NCBI RefSeq assembly: GCF_900111405.1
Contig: NZ_FOHJ01000005.1
Coordinates: 1-64,000, forward strand
Source: Salinibacillus kushneri
GTDB lineage: Bacteria > Bacillota > Bacilli > Bacillales > Alkalibacillaceae
DNA length: 64,000 bases
Reading direction: 5' to 3'
The stretch's first letter is position 1, and each line of letters begins with the position of its first letter. The translations under genes were made by a program, and so were the position numbers. This document shows positions 1 to 10,886 of this stretch, piece by piece. The notes below the pieces were generated by a model that was not told where the DNA came from, ran no database searches, and saw nothing but the letters and a program-made list of their open reading frames with translations.

Positions 1-206
1 GGTCTGAAGTGTCATCCGGTATTAGCTCCGGTTTCCCGGAGTTATCCCCGACTTACAGGCAGGTTGCCCACGTGTTACTCACCCGTCCGCCGCTCGTTCC
101 ACAGTCTTCACCCCGAAGGGATCAGCCTGCTTCCCGCGCTCGACTTGCATGTATTAGGCACGCCGCCAGCGTTCGTCCTGAGCCAGGATCAAACTCTCCA
201 ATAAAA
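1..206 (-). rRNA. rrs: 16S ribosomal RNA, 5' end (partial)
   Basis: Read on the minus strand, the segment begins with the universal 16S start (GAGTTTGATCCTGGCTCAGG at about 179-198) and continues through the conserved ACGAACGCTGGCGGCGTGCC block. It then reaches the helix ending in GTGAGTAACACGTGGGCAACC and leaves the window at position 1. The sequence is of Bacillus type. Transcription runs leftward, so the rest of the rrn operon lies outside the window. An open frame across this stretch is not a gene. Confidence 0.98.
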
Positions 207-315
207 GTTTTCCTGTTGCTCATTCATCAATGCTATCAAAATAGCGAATTGACGTACTGGTTGTTTTGTTCAGTTTTCAAGGTTCGAAGTCCGTCACTCT
301 CAAAGCGACTTAAAT

Positions 316-344
316 ATTATATCAAGTTACCAACCGGATGTCAA
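316..344 (-). promoter_or_regulatory. rrn promoter P3 (proximal)
   Basis: The minus strand shows a consensus sigma-A promoter: TTGACA at 339-344, a 17-bp spacer and TATAAT at 316-321. It lies about 110 bp upstream of the mature 16S 5' end, as expected for the strongest promoter of a Bacillus rrn operon. Confidence 0.9.
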
Positions 345-389
345 TAACATTTTATATTGTTTTACGCTCTATTTAAAGCGACAATTAAT

Positions 390-418
390 AATCTAACATG
401 CTTGCCGATTGATTTCAA
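390..418 (-). promoter_or_regulatory. rrn promoter P2 (middle)
   Basis: On the minus strand TTGAAA at 413-418 and TAGATT at 390-395 are separated by 17 bp. The -10 is followed by ATTAATTGTCGC, which matches the sequence after the next upstream promoter almost exactly. This points to duplicated promoter modules. Confidence 0.65.
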
Positions 419-476
419 CAATTAATTTAACGCAAAAATCAAAAATGTGTTTTTTGCTTAGCAAGCAACAATTAAT

Positions 477-506
477 AATTTACCATGAATCGCCCCAACT
501 TTTCAA
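477..506 (-). promoter_or_regulatory. rrn promoter P1 (distal)
   Basis: On the minus strand TTGAAA at 501-506 and TAAATT at 477-482 are separated by 18 bp, followed by ATTAATTGTTGC. The match to P2 downstream of the -10 supports a tandem promoter array for the rRNA operon. Confidence 0.55.
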
Positions 507-971
507 CAACAAATTATTTCCAATTCTTACAATCTTTTTTAGTGACAAATACATCAGAACATTCATTTTCAATAATTAGATGAATATCATTTATTAGTTA
601 ACTGGTTTGCTAGTCATGTTGTTACGAAGACTGCAAATAATATACCATTTCAAATTGAGTAAAACAATACTAAGTTTACCTGTAAATTTTTCCATAGTAC
701 CTGTTTATTAAAATGTTGCTTTGCTTAAAGTAAGGTGAGCTAAAGAGAGGAGTATACTCGCTTTCTGCTTTCTGCAGACAACTTGTATTAATCTCCTCAT
801 TTATATACTGTAGGAGTCTATACTTCTTCCTTATGCAAATCTCATATAAGTTCTTTATCTGAAGAACAACATCTTTAGATTATACCTCCATAATTAGATG
901 CCTATACCTTTCCTTCTTCTGTATATTATGTATAAGCCTCTAGAATGATGCATCCCCTTTTAAATAAGGAG
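507..971. other. AT-rich intergenic region, no gene seen
   Basis: This stretch lies between the rrn promoters and the end of the next leftward gene. I see no coding frame with a ribosome-binding site and no RNA motif. At its right edge a long-loop inverted repeat (TAGAATGA near 943 and TCATTCTA near 970) overlaps the stop codon of the neighbouring gene. It has no T-tract, so I do not call it a terminator. Confidence 0.5.
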
Positions 972-2387
972 TCATTCTAACCAAATCACAATTAGCGATT
1001 GGATATATACTTGAACCAGAATATAAAACACAATAGCGAAGAAGAGGTTAAACTGGATTCCATTTTTAAATCCACTCATTCCATTTTGCCCACTTAATAT
1101 AATGATGGGCATTAACAATGGAGAAAGAAGAATGGAAATTACACTCCCTGAAGTTATGGCCATTACAATGAGTTCAGGCGGATATGGAAGGTCTATGTTT
1201 TGCAGAATTCCCGCTACTAAAACCATAACGGTTAAAGGTCCTAAACCTAGAAAACCTAATATAATCACGATAAACGGGAGAAAATACAGGAAATTCAGTG
1301 AAGGCAATCCTTCCTGTATAATATCCACACCGGAAATAATGACATTAGCAAAACCGGTCTGGTTCAAACTGAAAATCATCATACCAGCACCCAGCATAAC
1401 ACTAAATTGGTACGATTGATTAACCATACCCTTGCGAAAATAGGTTTTCATCTCCTGAACAAGTTTTCCAGTACGCTTTTTCACAATAAAATAGACGAAC
1501 GTCCAAACCACAACCACTAATGGAACAATAACCATAAGATCAATTGGCCAGAATTCATGAAGAACAAAAATTGTGCCAAAAAGAGTAATAAATAAGAAAA
1601 GAAATTCTCCCGCTTTATTCCCTTGCTCAAAATCTGAAGAATCACTTAGAACTTTTTTCATTTCCTGATTAATAATTTGGGTTAAATCCACACCGTACTT
1701 CTTCTCTTCAAAATGTGAAAATAAAACTGCGATTACCAATCCACAAACGGAAATGAAAAGGCCTTGTAAAATAGATAACCATAATGAAGCGTCCAATGCT
1801 TCAACCGCAAAAATAAAGCTTGGAATCGTTACAACCCAAATCGTAGAAAGAGCAAAAGATCGAACCAGTGCTGTCCCTTTAAAACGTTCCAGCGGTTCTC
1901 CGTGCTGATTACCAACCATTTTATTGACAAACTGATACATCATCGGAATTGATCCAAATAACAGAAAGTACGCAATGACTTGCGTAAAAGAAGCGATTCC
2001 GATATACATTTTTCTGCTAGTGTTAATAAACCGGTAACTTGAGTACATGATACTCTCAATATAGGGCTCAGTGTTCAGCACCCAGCTAATCATCGGTATA
2101 ATGACTAAAAGACCAATAATATCCCGCATTAAAATAAGACCATTACGAAATCCCTCAATAATGGATGTGTCAGATAATACGAAAATCAAAATGCCTAAAC
2201 TTACAAGAAATAATGGTAATTTAAATTTGTTTAAAGAAAGCAAAAAAGCGGCAAATAATAATAAAAAGAATCCACTTAATGCTTCAACATGTAGTAAAAA
2301 TTCACTTTCATAGAAATATGTAATGAAATGTAATAGTGCATATAAGGATATGGAAATGCTTAATCCCCATTTCATATAGGTAAACAT
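972..2387 (-). CDS. Polytopic membrane transporter of unknown substrate
   Basis: This 471-residue protein is almost entirely hydrophobic, with at least ten probable membrane segments. A charged cytoplasmic loop near residues 235-265 (EEKKYGVDLTQIINQEMKK) splits it in two halves. The architecture resembles ion or organic-anion permeases of the wide IT superfamily, but I recognise no family motif and give no substrate. The ATG at 2387 follows a TTAGGAGTTAA ribosome-binding site. It stands alone between the rRNA operon and the Cdd1-like gene, with no co-transcribed enzyme to suggest a role. The existence of the gene is secure; its function is not. Confidence 0.75.
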   Translation of the reverse strand: MFTYMKWGLSISISLYALLHFITYFYESEFLLHVEALSGFFLLLFAAFLLSLNKFKLPLFLVSLGILIFVLSDTSIIEGFRNGLILMRDIIGLLVIIPMISWVLNTEPYIESIMYSSYRFINTSRKMYIGIASFTQVIAYFLLFGSIPMMYQFVNKMVGNQHGEPLERFKGTALVRSFALSTIWVVTIPSFIFAVEALDASLWLSILQGLFISVCGLVIAVLFSHFEEKKYGVDLTQIINQEMKKVLSDSSDFEQGNKAGEFLFLFITLFGTIFVLHEFWPIDLMVIVPLVVVVWTFVYFIVKKRTGKLVQEMKTYFRKGMVNQSYQFSVMLGAGMMIFSLNQTGFANVIISGVDIIQEGLPSLNFLYFLPFIVIILGFLGLGPLTVMVLVAGILQNIDLPYPPELIVMAITSGSVISILLSPLLMPIIILSGQNGMSGFKNGIQFNLFFAIVFYILVQVYIQSLIVIWLE

Positions 2388-2803
2388 GGTTTAACTCCTA
2401 ACTTCTATTAAAATAACCTATCCTGCTTCCTTTATAAAATCCTTTTCCACGTACTCCTATTTTGTAAAAGATAAATTTATAAAAATAAATGAACAACACC
2501 ACTTCCATTACTCCAACTGCATCAAAAGATATTACTATTTTCAACCAATTCCTTATGCTGGTCAACCCACTCTAATCAACGTAGTGGTTTGTACCAGAAA
2601 CAAAAAATACTCTCGTTTTCCATATTATACAAAATAATTTGCACAATACATGTCGATATATCCGATGTTCCTCTGACGCTATCTAATCCTTATTTTATTT
2701 CATATCTATAATGTGATTCTAACATTATAATTTTTTGTAAAAAGGAATTTTGCAGAAAGTAAAGAACAATTAATTAGAGAATATTCGAAAGGAGGCAATC
2801 AAA
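2388..2803. other. Intergenic region between divergent genes
   Basis: This AT-rich region holds the start signals of the leftward transporter and the rightward Cdd1-like gene. A GAAAGGAGG ribosome-binding site for the latter is at 2787-2794. I found no convincing -35/-10 pair, RNA motif or hidden gene. Confidence 0.4.
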
Positions 2804-3271
2804 CTGACTTCACCAAAGCTGCCTTTACAACCGTATGAAAGAAAATGTCTGAGAAAAGCCCGAATCAAGATCTGTGACATTAAGATTTTTAGTCAACATG
2901 AGTTAGCTCCGATTTTAGAGACAACCCAAGAAAGAGCGAAAAAATTAATAGCAATGGCTGTCTTTCAAGAAGCCCCTTCCATAGGACCAAGCCTGGCTGA
3001 AAAAATTGTAAATGACCTTGAGATCTACGATTTAAATACAATGAAGAATAAAAAGGGCGGAGAATTATTTGATCAGCTGGAAAAACAATTGGGTGTTTGG
3101 ACAGATCCATGTGTAGAGGACCAAATTCGCTGCTTAATTTATTATGCGAACAACCCTCAAAGCAGAAAAAGGTGGTTTGACTTTACTCAAGAACGTAAAG
3201 CCTATCGAATCAAGTATGGCTACCCTGATTCCAGACCTGCAAAAGCATGGTATGAAATCAATGAAAGTTAG
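2804..3271 (+). CDS. Helix-hairpin-helix protein of the Cdd1 ('pathogenicity locus') type
   Basis: The protein has about 155 residues and contains a PSIGPSLAEKI helix-hairpin-helix motif in the middle. A C-terminal block follows (DPCVEDQIRCLIYYANNP, then RWFDFTQERK), typical of Cdd1-like small proteins. The first ATG in frame (2954) would remove the N-terminal third and has no ribosome-binding site. The frame is open upstream to 2774, and GAAAGGAGG at 2787-2794 sits nine bases before a CTG at 2804, so I take CTG as the start. The family's biochemical role is not established; the HHH motif suggests non-specific DNA binding. It is monocistronic and convergent with the acyl-CoA synthetase gene. 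Confidence 0.75.
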   Translation: MTSPKLPLQPYERKCLRKARIKICDIKIFSQHELAPILETTQERAKKLIAMAVFQEAPSIGPSLAEKIVNDLEIYDLNTMKNKKGGELFDQLEKQLGVWTDPCVEDQIRCLIYYANNPQSRKRWFDFTQERKAYRIKYGYPDSRPAKAWYEINES

Positions 3272-3458
3272 AAGATTTATACATATCATATATTTTCAGT
3301 AGCTCGGAATGTCCAAAAGATTACAGAACAAAAACGGAAAGTGCCTGTTTAGCGATATACAGATTGAACTAAGGCTGGAGGAGATTTAGGAAACACAATG
3401 TACGGAGGATTCAATGCTGACTTAAAGGAAATCACGCTAGTTATGGCCATTTTATACC

Positions 3459-3501
3459 ACAAAAAAATCCCGTACCCCTTTTTATAAGAGATACGGGATT
3501 T
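3459..3501 (-). terminator. Terminator of the acyl-CoA synthetase gene
   Basis: The arms AAATCCCGTA (3465-3474) and TACGGGATTT (3492-3501) form a ten-base stem. On the minus strand it is followed by a run of T (A-tract at 3461-3467), 20 bp after the stop codon of the leftward gene. Confidence 0.85.
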
Positions 3502-3520
3502 CTACTTATGACGAAAAGTC

Positions 3521-5131
3521 TCATTCCCTGCTTAAATGCTCAAATTCATCTCTTAACGAGCGCTTTAGCACCTTTCCACTAGGATTCTTTGGCAGTTCTT
3601 CCTTAAAGGCTACATACTTGGGCACTTTGAAAGTTGACAAATGATCCTTACAAAAATCTACCACCGCCTCTTTTGTAATCTCAGCCCCATATTTAAGTAC
3701 AATAATTGCCGTTACCGCTTCAATCCAGTAGGCATCTGGAATGCCAATAACAGCTACCTCAGATATACCGTCCATTTGATAAATGGCTTCTTCTACTTCA
3801 CGACTTGATACATTCACACCGCCTGTTTTAATCATATCTTTTTTGCGATCCACAATGGTTATGTATCCGTCCTCATCCATAATGCCTAAATCACCACTAT
3901 GGAACCAGCCATTTTTGAAGGCTTCTGACGTCTTTTCCGGATCATAAAGATATCCCTTCATGGCATGCGGGGTTCTGTGTACAATTTCGCCCATTTCTCC
4001 CCGCGGGACTTCTTCATCATTCTCATCCACGATTTTAGTTTGCATATTTAAGGATGGTGTTCCAGCCGAGCCTAACTTACGAAGCTGATCCTCTGGGTGT
4101 AGAGCTGTGGCAAGAGGTGCTACCTCTGTTTGTCCGTAAAAATTCCAAAAACGGGCATTAGGCAATCGTTCTGAAAGCTCTTTTAAAACTTCCCGAGGCA
4201 TAATAGCAGCACCATAATAGCATTTTTCTAACGAAGATAAATCACGGTTATCAAAATCCGGATGGCGAAGAAGGGCAATCCAGACAGTTGGCGGACAAAA
4301 TAATTGTGTAGCCCCCTCTTTTTCCACCGTTTCGAGCACGACTTCCGGATTGGCTCCATCTAATATAATACCACTTGCCCCAAGGTAAATACTTGGGCCT
4401 AAAAAACAATGAAGCTGGGCGCTATGATATAGAGGTAAGGCGTGGACAAACACATCTTGTTCTTTCATGTCCCCGTCAACAATACAACTCACATATTCAC
4501 TTATTATACTTTTATGTGTAAGCATGACACCTTTTGGTCTGGATTCCGTACCACTTGTATAAAGTACATGAGCTAGGTCATCATCTTCAATGTCTATATC
4601 TGCAAATTCCGTTGGTTGTTCTTTTCGAGCAATGGATAACGGAGTCCATTCCGAAAGCTCAGGAGAAATTTCACTTAATTCAGGCACATCCATTAGGTAA
4701 CGGAACTTAATTTCCAAGTACCCTGCCGATTGATCTAAAACGGGAGCATATTCCTCTGAGGCGATAAAACCGCACACACCAGCATGATCCAAAATATATT
4801 TTACGTCATTCGTTGTCAGCATATAATTAATCGGAATCATAACAGCCCCAATACGTGCCAATGCAAAATTAGCAATAGCAAAATCCAGACTGTTTCGGGA
4901 CATGACCGTAATCATATCGCCTTTTTTCATGCCATCTTTTAAAAAACCATGGGCTGTCTGGTTAACTAAATCATCTAGTTCCCGATAATTCAATCGTTGA
5001 TCCCGATAAGCAAGAGCAAATTTATCCGGCATTCTGTCTCTCGTACGCGCAAGCAAATCTCCTAACGTGTTTCTTCTTGCTCTTTCCAGCACCTTACTTA
5101 ATCCTTCATTTACATTCGTATTCAACCGCAC
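3521..5131 (-). CDS. Acyl-CoA synthetase (AMP-forming, FadD-like)
   Basis: The 536-residue protein belongs to the ANL superfamily, which activates carboxylic acids to acyl-CoA through an acyl-adenylate. Visible signatures in order are the P-loop YTSGTESRPKGVMLTH (about residue 190), NFYGQTE (about 335), HSGDLGIMDEDGY with IVDRKKDMIKTGG (about 415-445), and the C-terminal PKNPSGKVLK with the catalytic lysine. The ATG at 5131 follows GGAGTGTAAG. Length is normal for medium/long-chain acyl-CoA ligases. No fatty-acid oxidation genes adjoin it and it is monocistronic, so the exact substrate is open. Confidence 0.9.
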   Translation of the reverse strand: MRLNTNVNEGLSKVLERARRNTLGDLLARTRDRMPDKFALAYRDQRLNYRELDDLVNQTAHGFLKDGMKKGDMITVMSRNSLDFAIANFALARIGAVMIPINYMLTTNDVKYILDHAGVCGFIASEEYAPVLDQSAGYLEIKFRYLMDVPELSEISPELSEWTPLSIARKEQPTEFADIDIEDDDLAHVLYTSGTESRPKGVMLTHKSIISEYVSCIVDGDMKEQDVFVHALPLYHSAQLHCFLGPSIYLGASGIILDGANPEVVLETVEKEGATQLFCPPTVWIALLRHPDFDNRDLSSLEKCYYGAAIMPREVLKELSERLPNARFWNFYGQTEVAPLATALHPEDQLRKLGSAGTPSLNMQTKIVDENDEEVPRGEMGEIVHRTPHAMKGYLYDPEKTSEAFKNGWFHSGDLGIMDEDGYITIVDRKKDMIKTGGVNVSSREVEEAIYQMDGISEVAVIGIPDAYWIEAVTAIIVLKYGAEITKEAVVDFCKDHLSTFKVPKYVAFKEELPKNPSGKVLKRSLRDEFEHLSRE

Positions 5132-5331
5132 GCATCTTACACTCCTTCAAAAATTGTTTTGAAGATGTCACTTGCTGAATATTCTGTATTTTTAGTTTAT
5201 TTTAGTTAAAACGTATAATCAAGTACTAAAATCCGTGATATTTGTCGAAAAGGAAAACCCATTCCTTTAAAGGTTTTGAGAACAGGCTTTCTGGGATAAA
5301 TGATTTTGTCGAACACTTTTCCAGTTATAGT

Positions 5332-5371
5332 AAAAAAGCGCAAAAAGCTAGCCTAGCTCCTCGCGCCCTTT
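5332..5371 (-). terminator. Probable terminator of the DUF819 gene
   Basis: On the minus strand GCGC (about 5366-5369) can pair with GCGC (5339-5342), and an inner AGCTAG/CTAGCT pairing is possible. A T-run follows (A-tract at 5333-5338). It lies just after the stop of the DUF819 gene. The stem is less regular than the others in this window. Confidence 0.5.
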
Positions 5372-5382
5372 TATAAGATCAA

Positions 5383-6603
5383 TTAAAATGTACTAAACCA
5401 GTATCCAATAGCAGAGCCAATATAATTTCCAATAATATAACCAAGAGTTCCTACAATTAAAATTGGTGCTACAAGCTTGCTCCACCCTTTTGATATAGCC
5501 ATTGCAGCAGCTGTTGTCGGGCCGCCAATGTTTGCATTACTAGCCACAATGACATCCTCCAGGTTAAATCGAAACAGCTTTCCAAATGTAAAGGAAAATA
5601 CCATGTTTAATCCTACCATAATGAACACGAGAACAAACAACAATGGTGCATTTTGCAGGATTAGTGGTAATGATGCAGGAACGCCAATGACAACAAAGAA
5701 AATATAAATGAAATAAGTACCGATCTCCTGTGCACCGTTAATATTTTCAAAAAAGCCCGAAAAAAGGGTTACGGCTAGAACGGTAATCGTTGTTAGCATT
5801 AAGTAATGATCCCCAAACAAGCCATTAAACATATTTAAGAAAAAGTTGACATTTTCACCTGACGGAATCAGATTTGCAAACATATCGGCCAAAGTAAAGG
5901 AAATGGCCACAAGTATAAAAGACGAACCAACGGCTAACCCGATATCCTGCAGGGAGATTTCCTTGCCCTTCCAATAAGAAGCAGCTAAATTTTTCTTTCC
6001 ATTTGGGTCCTTTTGTTCCACTTCATCAATATGGGGCGTCTTAAAATGCTTTCGAAAAAATGGGAGTGCCGAAATAGATATTAGAATGAGAAAATATAAG
6101 GCCATCATCATGTTATCCGCGACAACAACGGATGATACCATCTCTGAAGGGGTTTCAAATCGTGCAGATAAAGCAGCTAAATTCACACTTCCACCAATAT
6201 ACGAGCCTGTCATCATTCCTGTAATCTCATCCAGACCTGGAATAAAATCCTTTAGCAGGTAAAAGCCAACGACAGCACCCGCAACCGTTCCAATGGCACT
6301 TAGTAAAAACATCAATAAAAGTCTTCTACTTTCCTTCCAAATTTTTAACAAATTCGATTGAAATAGTAAAAGCGGGATTGCTAATGGAACAACATAATCC
6401 CAAACCGTATCATAAACAGGTGATTCTAAAGGTATGACATTTAAATTAGCTAAAAGCATGGCACCAACAAGAGCAATAATAGCCCCGGAAACCTTTGAAG
6501 CCCATTCATATTTTTGTTCCAGGTAAATACTAACAGCAGCCCATCCTGCTAAAAACGCCCAAAGAATCCATATGTCATCTGTTTGAATGATTGAATAAGA
6601 CAA
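5383..6603 (-). CDS. DUF819 family integral membrane protein (YjcL-like)
   Basis: The 406-residue protein has about eleven hydrophobic segments. It carries the DUF819 hallmarks TGSYIGGSVNLAAL (about residue 130) and ASNANIGGPTTAAAMAISKG near the C-terminus. Their symmetrical position suggests an inverted-repeat transporter fold. The family has no assigned substrate. The start is a TTG at 6603, preceded by AGTAGGTGTAG; no ATG is better placed. It has its own terminator downstream and a pbuX terminator upstream, so it is monocistronic. Similar proteins occur in B. subtilis (YjcL). Confidence 0.85.
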   Translation of the reverse strand: MSYSIIQTDDIWILWAFLAGWAAVSIYLEQKYEWASKVSGAIIALVGAMLLANLNVIPLESPVYDTVWDYVVPLAIPLLLFQSNLLKIWKESRRLLLMFLLSAIGTVAGAVVGFYLLKDFIPGLDEITGMMTGSYIGGSVNLAALSARFETPSEMVSSVVVADNMMMALYFLILISISALPFFRKHFKTPHIDEVEQKDPNGKKNLAASYWKGKEISLQDIGLAVGSSFILVAISFTLADMFANLIPSGENVNFFLNMFNGLFGDHYLMLTTITVLAVTLFSGFFENINGAQEIGTYFIYIFFVVIGVPASLPLILQNAPLLFVLVFIMVGLNMVFSFTFGKLFRFNLEDVIVASNANIGGPTTAAAMAISKGWSKLVAPILIVGTLGYIIGNYIGSAIGYWFSTF

Positions 6604-6675
6604 TGACTACACCTACTTAATGAAAATTCTATCGCTACTATACCATAATTTGTAGTGTAGTTGGAAAGCTTAGCT

Positions 6676-6711
6676 GTTAAAAAGCAGTCACCTGCTCCAG
6701 GATGACTGCTT
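6676..6711 (-). terminator. Terminator of xpt-pbuX
   Basis: The arms AAGCAGTCA (6682-6690) and TGACTGCTT (6703-6711) form a perfect nine-base stem followed by TTTT on the minus strand, 16 bp beyond the pbuX stop. Confidence 0.85.
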
Positions 6712-6726
6712 ACTATCCATATGATA

Positions 6727-8711
<1,985 letters not shown>

Positions 8712-8769
8712 TACCCAAATGAGACGTCATAGGTACTGAATATCTTTTCAGATTCCCTCGACGGTTTTG

Positions 8770-8845
8770 CTTTTTCATAGTCAATCTATTTACGGTAGAT
8801 CGGTAGAAACTGGCGGGCCATATTCCCGCGATTATATGAAAATGC
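8770..8845 (-). promoter_or_regulatory. Guanine riboswitch aptamer 2 (xpt-proximal)
   Basis: The minus strand carries the purine-aptamer core: P1 arm TTTTCATA, ATAATCGC, L2 AATATGG between GCGGG and CCCGC, the J2/3 element GTTTCTACC, P3 CGATCT/AGAT with loop ACCGTAAAT, then GACTATGAAAA closing P1. The base before the 3' TATG is C (GAC), the residue equivalent to C74 that selects guanine rather than adenine. It is the second of two aptamers in the same leader and has its own terminator. Confidence 0.95.
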
Positions 8846-8871
8846 AACAACTATTCAGTTGTAAATTCAGG

Positions 8872-8934
8872 ATAAAAAACTGCCCGGAAACTCCTGCTTT
8901 CATCGACATGAAAACAAGGATTCCCCGGACAGTT
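8872..8934 (-). terminator. Riboswitch terminator 1 (distal)
   Basis: On the minus strand AACTGTCCGG (8925-8934) pairs fully, with one G-U pair, with CCGGGCAGTT (8878-8887), and TTTTTT follows. It sits between the two guanine aptamers, so aptamer 1 has a complete expression platform of its own. Confidence 0.9.
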
Positions 8935-8994
8935 TCTGTAAATAAAAATCTAACACACCCAACAATCAAATTGGGCGCCTGTTATCGTTCCTTG

Positions 8995-9067
8995 CTTTCC
9001 ATAGTCGATTTATTTACGGTAAATCGGTAGAAACTTGCAAGCCATATTCCTGCATTTATATGAAAAG
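8995..9067 (-). promoter_or_regulatory. Guanine riboswitch aptamer 1 (promoter-proximal)
   Basis: On the minus strand P1 pairs CTTTTCATA with TATGGAAAG. P2 is TGCAGG/CTTGCA around AATATGG, J2/3 is GTTTCTACC, and P3 is CGATTT/AAATCG around ACCGTAAAT. GACTATG follows with the guanine-specific C. The long inverted-repeat spacer 3' of it (GCGCCCAA...TTGGGTGT, about 8955-8978) may be part of its switching sequence. Confidence 0.95.
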
Positions 9068-9087
9068 TCTATAATATTGTTAGGTAC

Positions 9088-9115
9088 AGTATAGCACGTT
9101 CATTAGCAAAAACAA
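9088..9115 (-). promoter_or_regulatory. Probable promoter of the xpt-pbuX leader
   Basis: On the minus strand TTGTTT (9110-9115) and TATACT (9088-9093) are separated by 16 bp. The predicted start lies about 10-15 bp before aptamer 1, the right distance for both aptamers to be in the transcript. Confidence 0.6.
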
Positions 9116-9446
9116 CCCTTCGTATAAATTTCTGATTTTTAAGAACAATATATTAATTATGGGGACAGTCCCTTCTGTACAAAATAATATATGGCTTTGA
9201 TGGATCGGGCAAGCAGAATAATGAACAGCTGGCTAAAATCATAAGGAAAAACAAAAAATTCCAATTATACAAATTCTTTTATTTTCGATATAATAATAGC
9301 AATCTGATACATAGTACTCATCTTGATTTCTCTAGATTATACCCTTCTGACTCCATGCATACATGAAGCTATTCAGAATTCCAGAATGCTAAAGCTACCT
9401 TTTTAATAGTTATATTATAAAAGAAGATTGAAAGGGGTACACCTTG
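9116..9446. other. Divergent intergenic region before the AGCS symporter
   Basis: This region holds the start signals of the rightward symporter gene. A TATAAT at 9289-9294 is the best -10, with only a weak TATACA at -35 (9266-9271). AAAGGGG at 9431-9437 is the ribosome-binding site. A short GGGGACAGTCCC palindrome lies near 9160. No other gene is visible. Confidence 0.45.
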
Positions 9447-10880
9447 ATGGACACAATAGAAAGTATTTTAAGCAGTATAGTTGATTTTGGAAACACGATT
9501 TTTTGGGATTATATTCTTGTTTATTTATTAATTGGTGCGGGTATCTATTTCACCTTCCGTAGTCGATTTGTTCAATTTCGTTTATTTAAAAATATGTTCG
9601 GGGTGCTTGGAGAAGAAGCGGTTGAACAAAGTGGGAAAAAGGGTATTAATGCTTTTCAGGCTTTTAGTATTAGTATTGCATCCCGTGTTGGAACCGGAAA
9701 CTTAGCAGGTGTAGCATTAGCTGTAGCTATTGGCGGACCTGGAGCAGTTTTCTGGATGTGGGTAGTTGCCTTAATTGGCATGGCTACCGCTTTTATCGAA
9801 AGTACACTCGCACAAGTGTATAAAGTTCCTGATAAAGAAGGATTTCACGGAGGTCCAGCCTATTACATTGAGCGGGCATTGGGACAAAAATGGATGGCAG
9901 TGCTATTTTCTATTTTAATCACCATCACATTTGGTTTAATCTTTAATGCCGTTCAGGCTAATACCATTTCTATGGCCGTTGAGCAGGCCTTTAACATTGA
10001 CCGGACCTGGACAGGAATTATTTTAGTTATATTAGCCGGTTTAATTATATTTGGAGGACTTAAAAGAATTGCAATTGTATCAGGTACCATCGTCCCCATT
10101 ATGGCGATTATTTATATTGCCGTATCCATTATCGTCGTTTTTATGAATTTGTCTGAAATTCCAAGAATTTTTGCGATGATATTCCAGCATGCATTTGGTA
10201 TTGAACAAGTTTTTGGTGGTGGAATGGGTGTTGCTCTTATGCAAGGAATCAAACGAGGACTATTTTCCAATGAAGCTGGTATGGGAAGTGCGCCAAACGC
10301 CGCAGCAACCGCTGGTGTAAGCCACCCGGCAAAACAAGGGCTTGTTCAATCCTTAGCAGTCTTTTTTGATACCATTGTCATTTGCAGCTTTACAGCGTTT
10401 ATTATTATGCTTTATGAAGATTTTGCAAGTGTAACAGAGGATGGCATTCAATTAACTCAAGTTGCCTTCAGTGCACAGATCGGAAACTGGGCTACAATCT
10501 TCATTGCTCTTACCATCTTCTTATTTGCCTTTAGCTCTGTTATTGGAAATTATTATTATGGAGAAACAAATATTGACTTCATGAAAAACGGAGGACCCTT
10601 TAGAAATATTTATCGAATCGCTGTATTAGCGATGGTATTCTTAGGCTCTAAAGCCTCCATCGACATTGTATGGAATATGGCTGACTTATTTATGGCAATG
10701 ATGGCTGTTGTAAACTTGATTGCTATCATACTATTAGGGAAAATTGCCTTTGCTGTATTAAAGGATTACATTAAACAGAAAAAAGCTGGTAAAGATCCTC
10801 AGTTCCATATGTCTAACATTCCAGGACTTAAAAATGTAGCATGGTGGGGCGCTCAGGATCAGGAAAATAAAAATTCATAA
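9447..10880 (+). CDS. Alanine/glycine:sodium symporter (AGCS family)
   Basis: The 477-residue membrane protein has about eleven spans. Family hallmarks are the N-terminal FSISIASRVGTGNLAGVALA stretch (about residues 70-90), GGPGAVFWMWVVALIGMATAF, and RGLFSNEAGMGSAPNAAATA (about 270-290), which form the Na+ and amino-acid sites. It takes up alanine, glycine or a related amino acid with sodium, like AlsT/GlnT of Bacillus. I chose the ATG at 9447 over the adjoining TTG at 9444 because its spacing from AAAGGGG is better. It is monocistronic with a strong terminator. Confidence 0.92.
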   Translation: MDTIESILSSIVDFGNTIFWDYILVYLLIGAGIYFTFRSRFVQFRLFKNMFGVLGEEAVEQSGKKGINAFQAFSISIASRVGTGNLAGVALAVAIGGPGAVFWMWVVALIGMATAFIESTLAQVYKVPDKEGFHGGPAYYIERALGQKWMAVLFSILITITFGLIFNAVQANTISMAVEQAFNIDRTWTGIILVILAGLIIFGGLKRIAIVSGTIVPIMAIIYIAVSIIVVFMNLSEIPRIFAMIFQHAFGIEQVFGGGMGVALMQGIKRGLFSNEAGMGSAPNAAATAGVSHPAKQGLVQSLAVFFDTIVICSFTAFIIMLYEDFASVTEDGIQLTQVAFSAQIGNWATIFIALTIFLFAFSSVIGNYYYGETNIDFMKNGGPFRNIYRIAVLAMVFLGSKASIDIVWNMADLFMAMMAVVNLIAIILLGKIAFAVLKDYIKQKKAGKDPQFHMSNIPGLKNVAWWGAQDQENKNS

Positions 10881-10886
10881 TAAAAA

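Noticed and set aside
9-347. Open reading frame on the plus strand at the left edge
   Set aside because: It lies on the complement of 16S rRNA and its promoter; no ribosome-binding site.
3398-3487. A 29-codon frame starting MYGGFNADL
   Set aside because: It ends inside the terminator of the converging acyl-CoA synthetase gene and has no homology that I recognise or good ribosome-binding spacing.
8767-9030. Open frame rich in GRS and FTVNR-type words
   Set aside because: It is the complement of the two guanine riboswitches; codon pattern is not coding.
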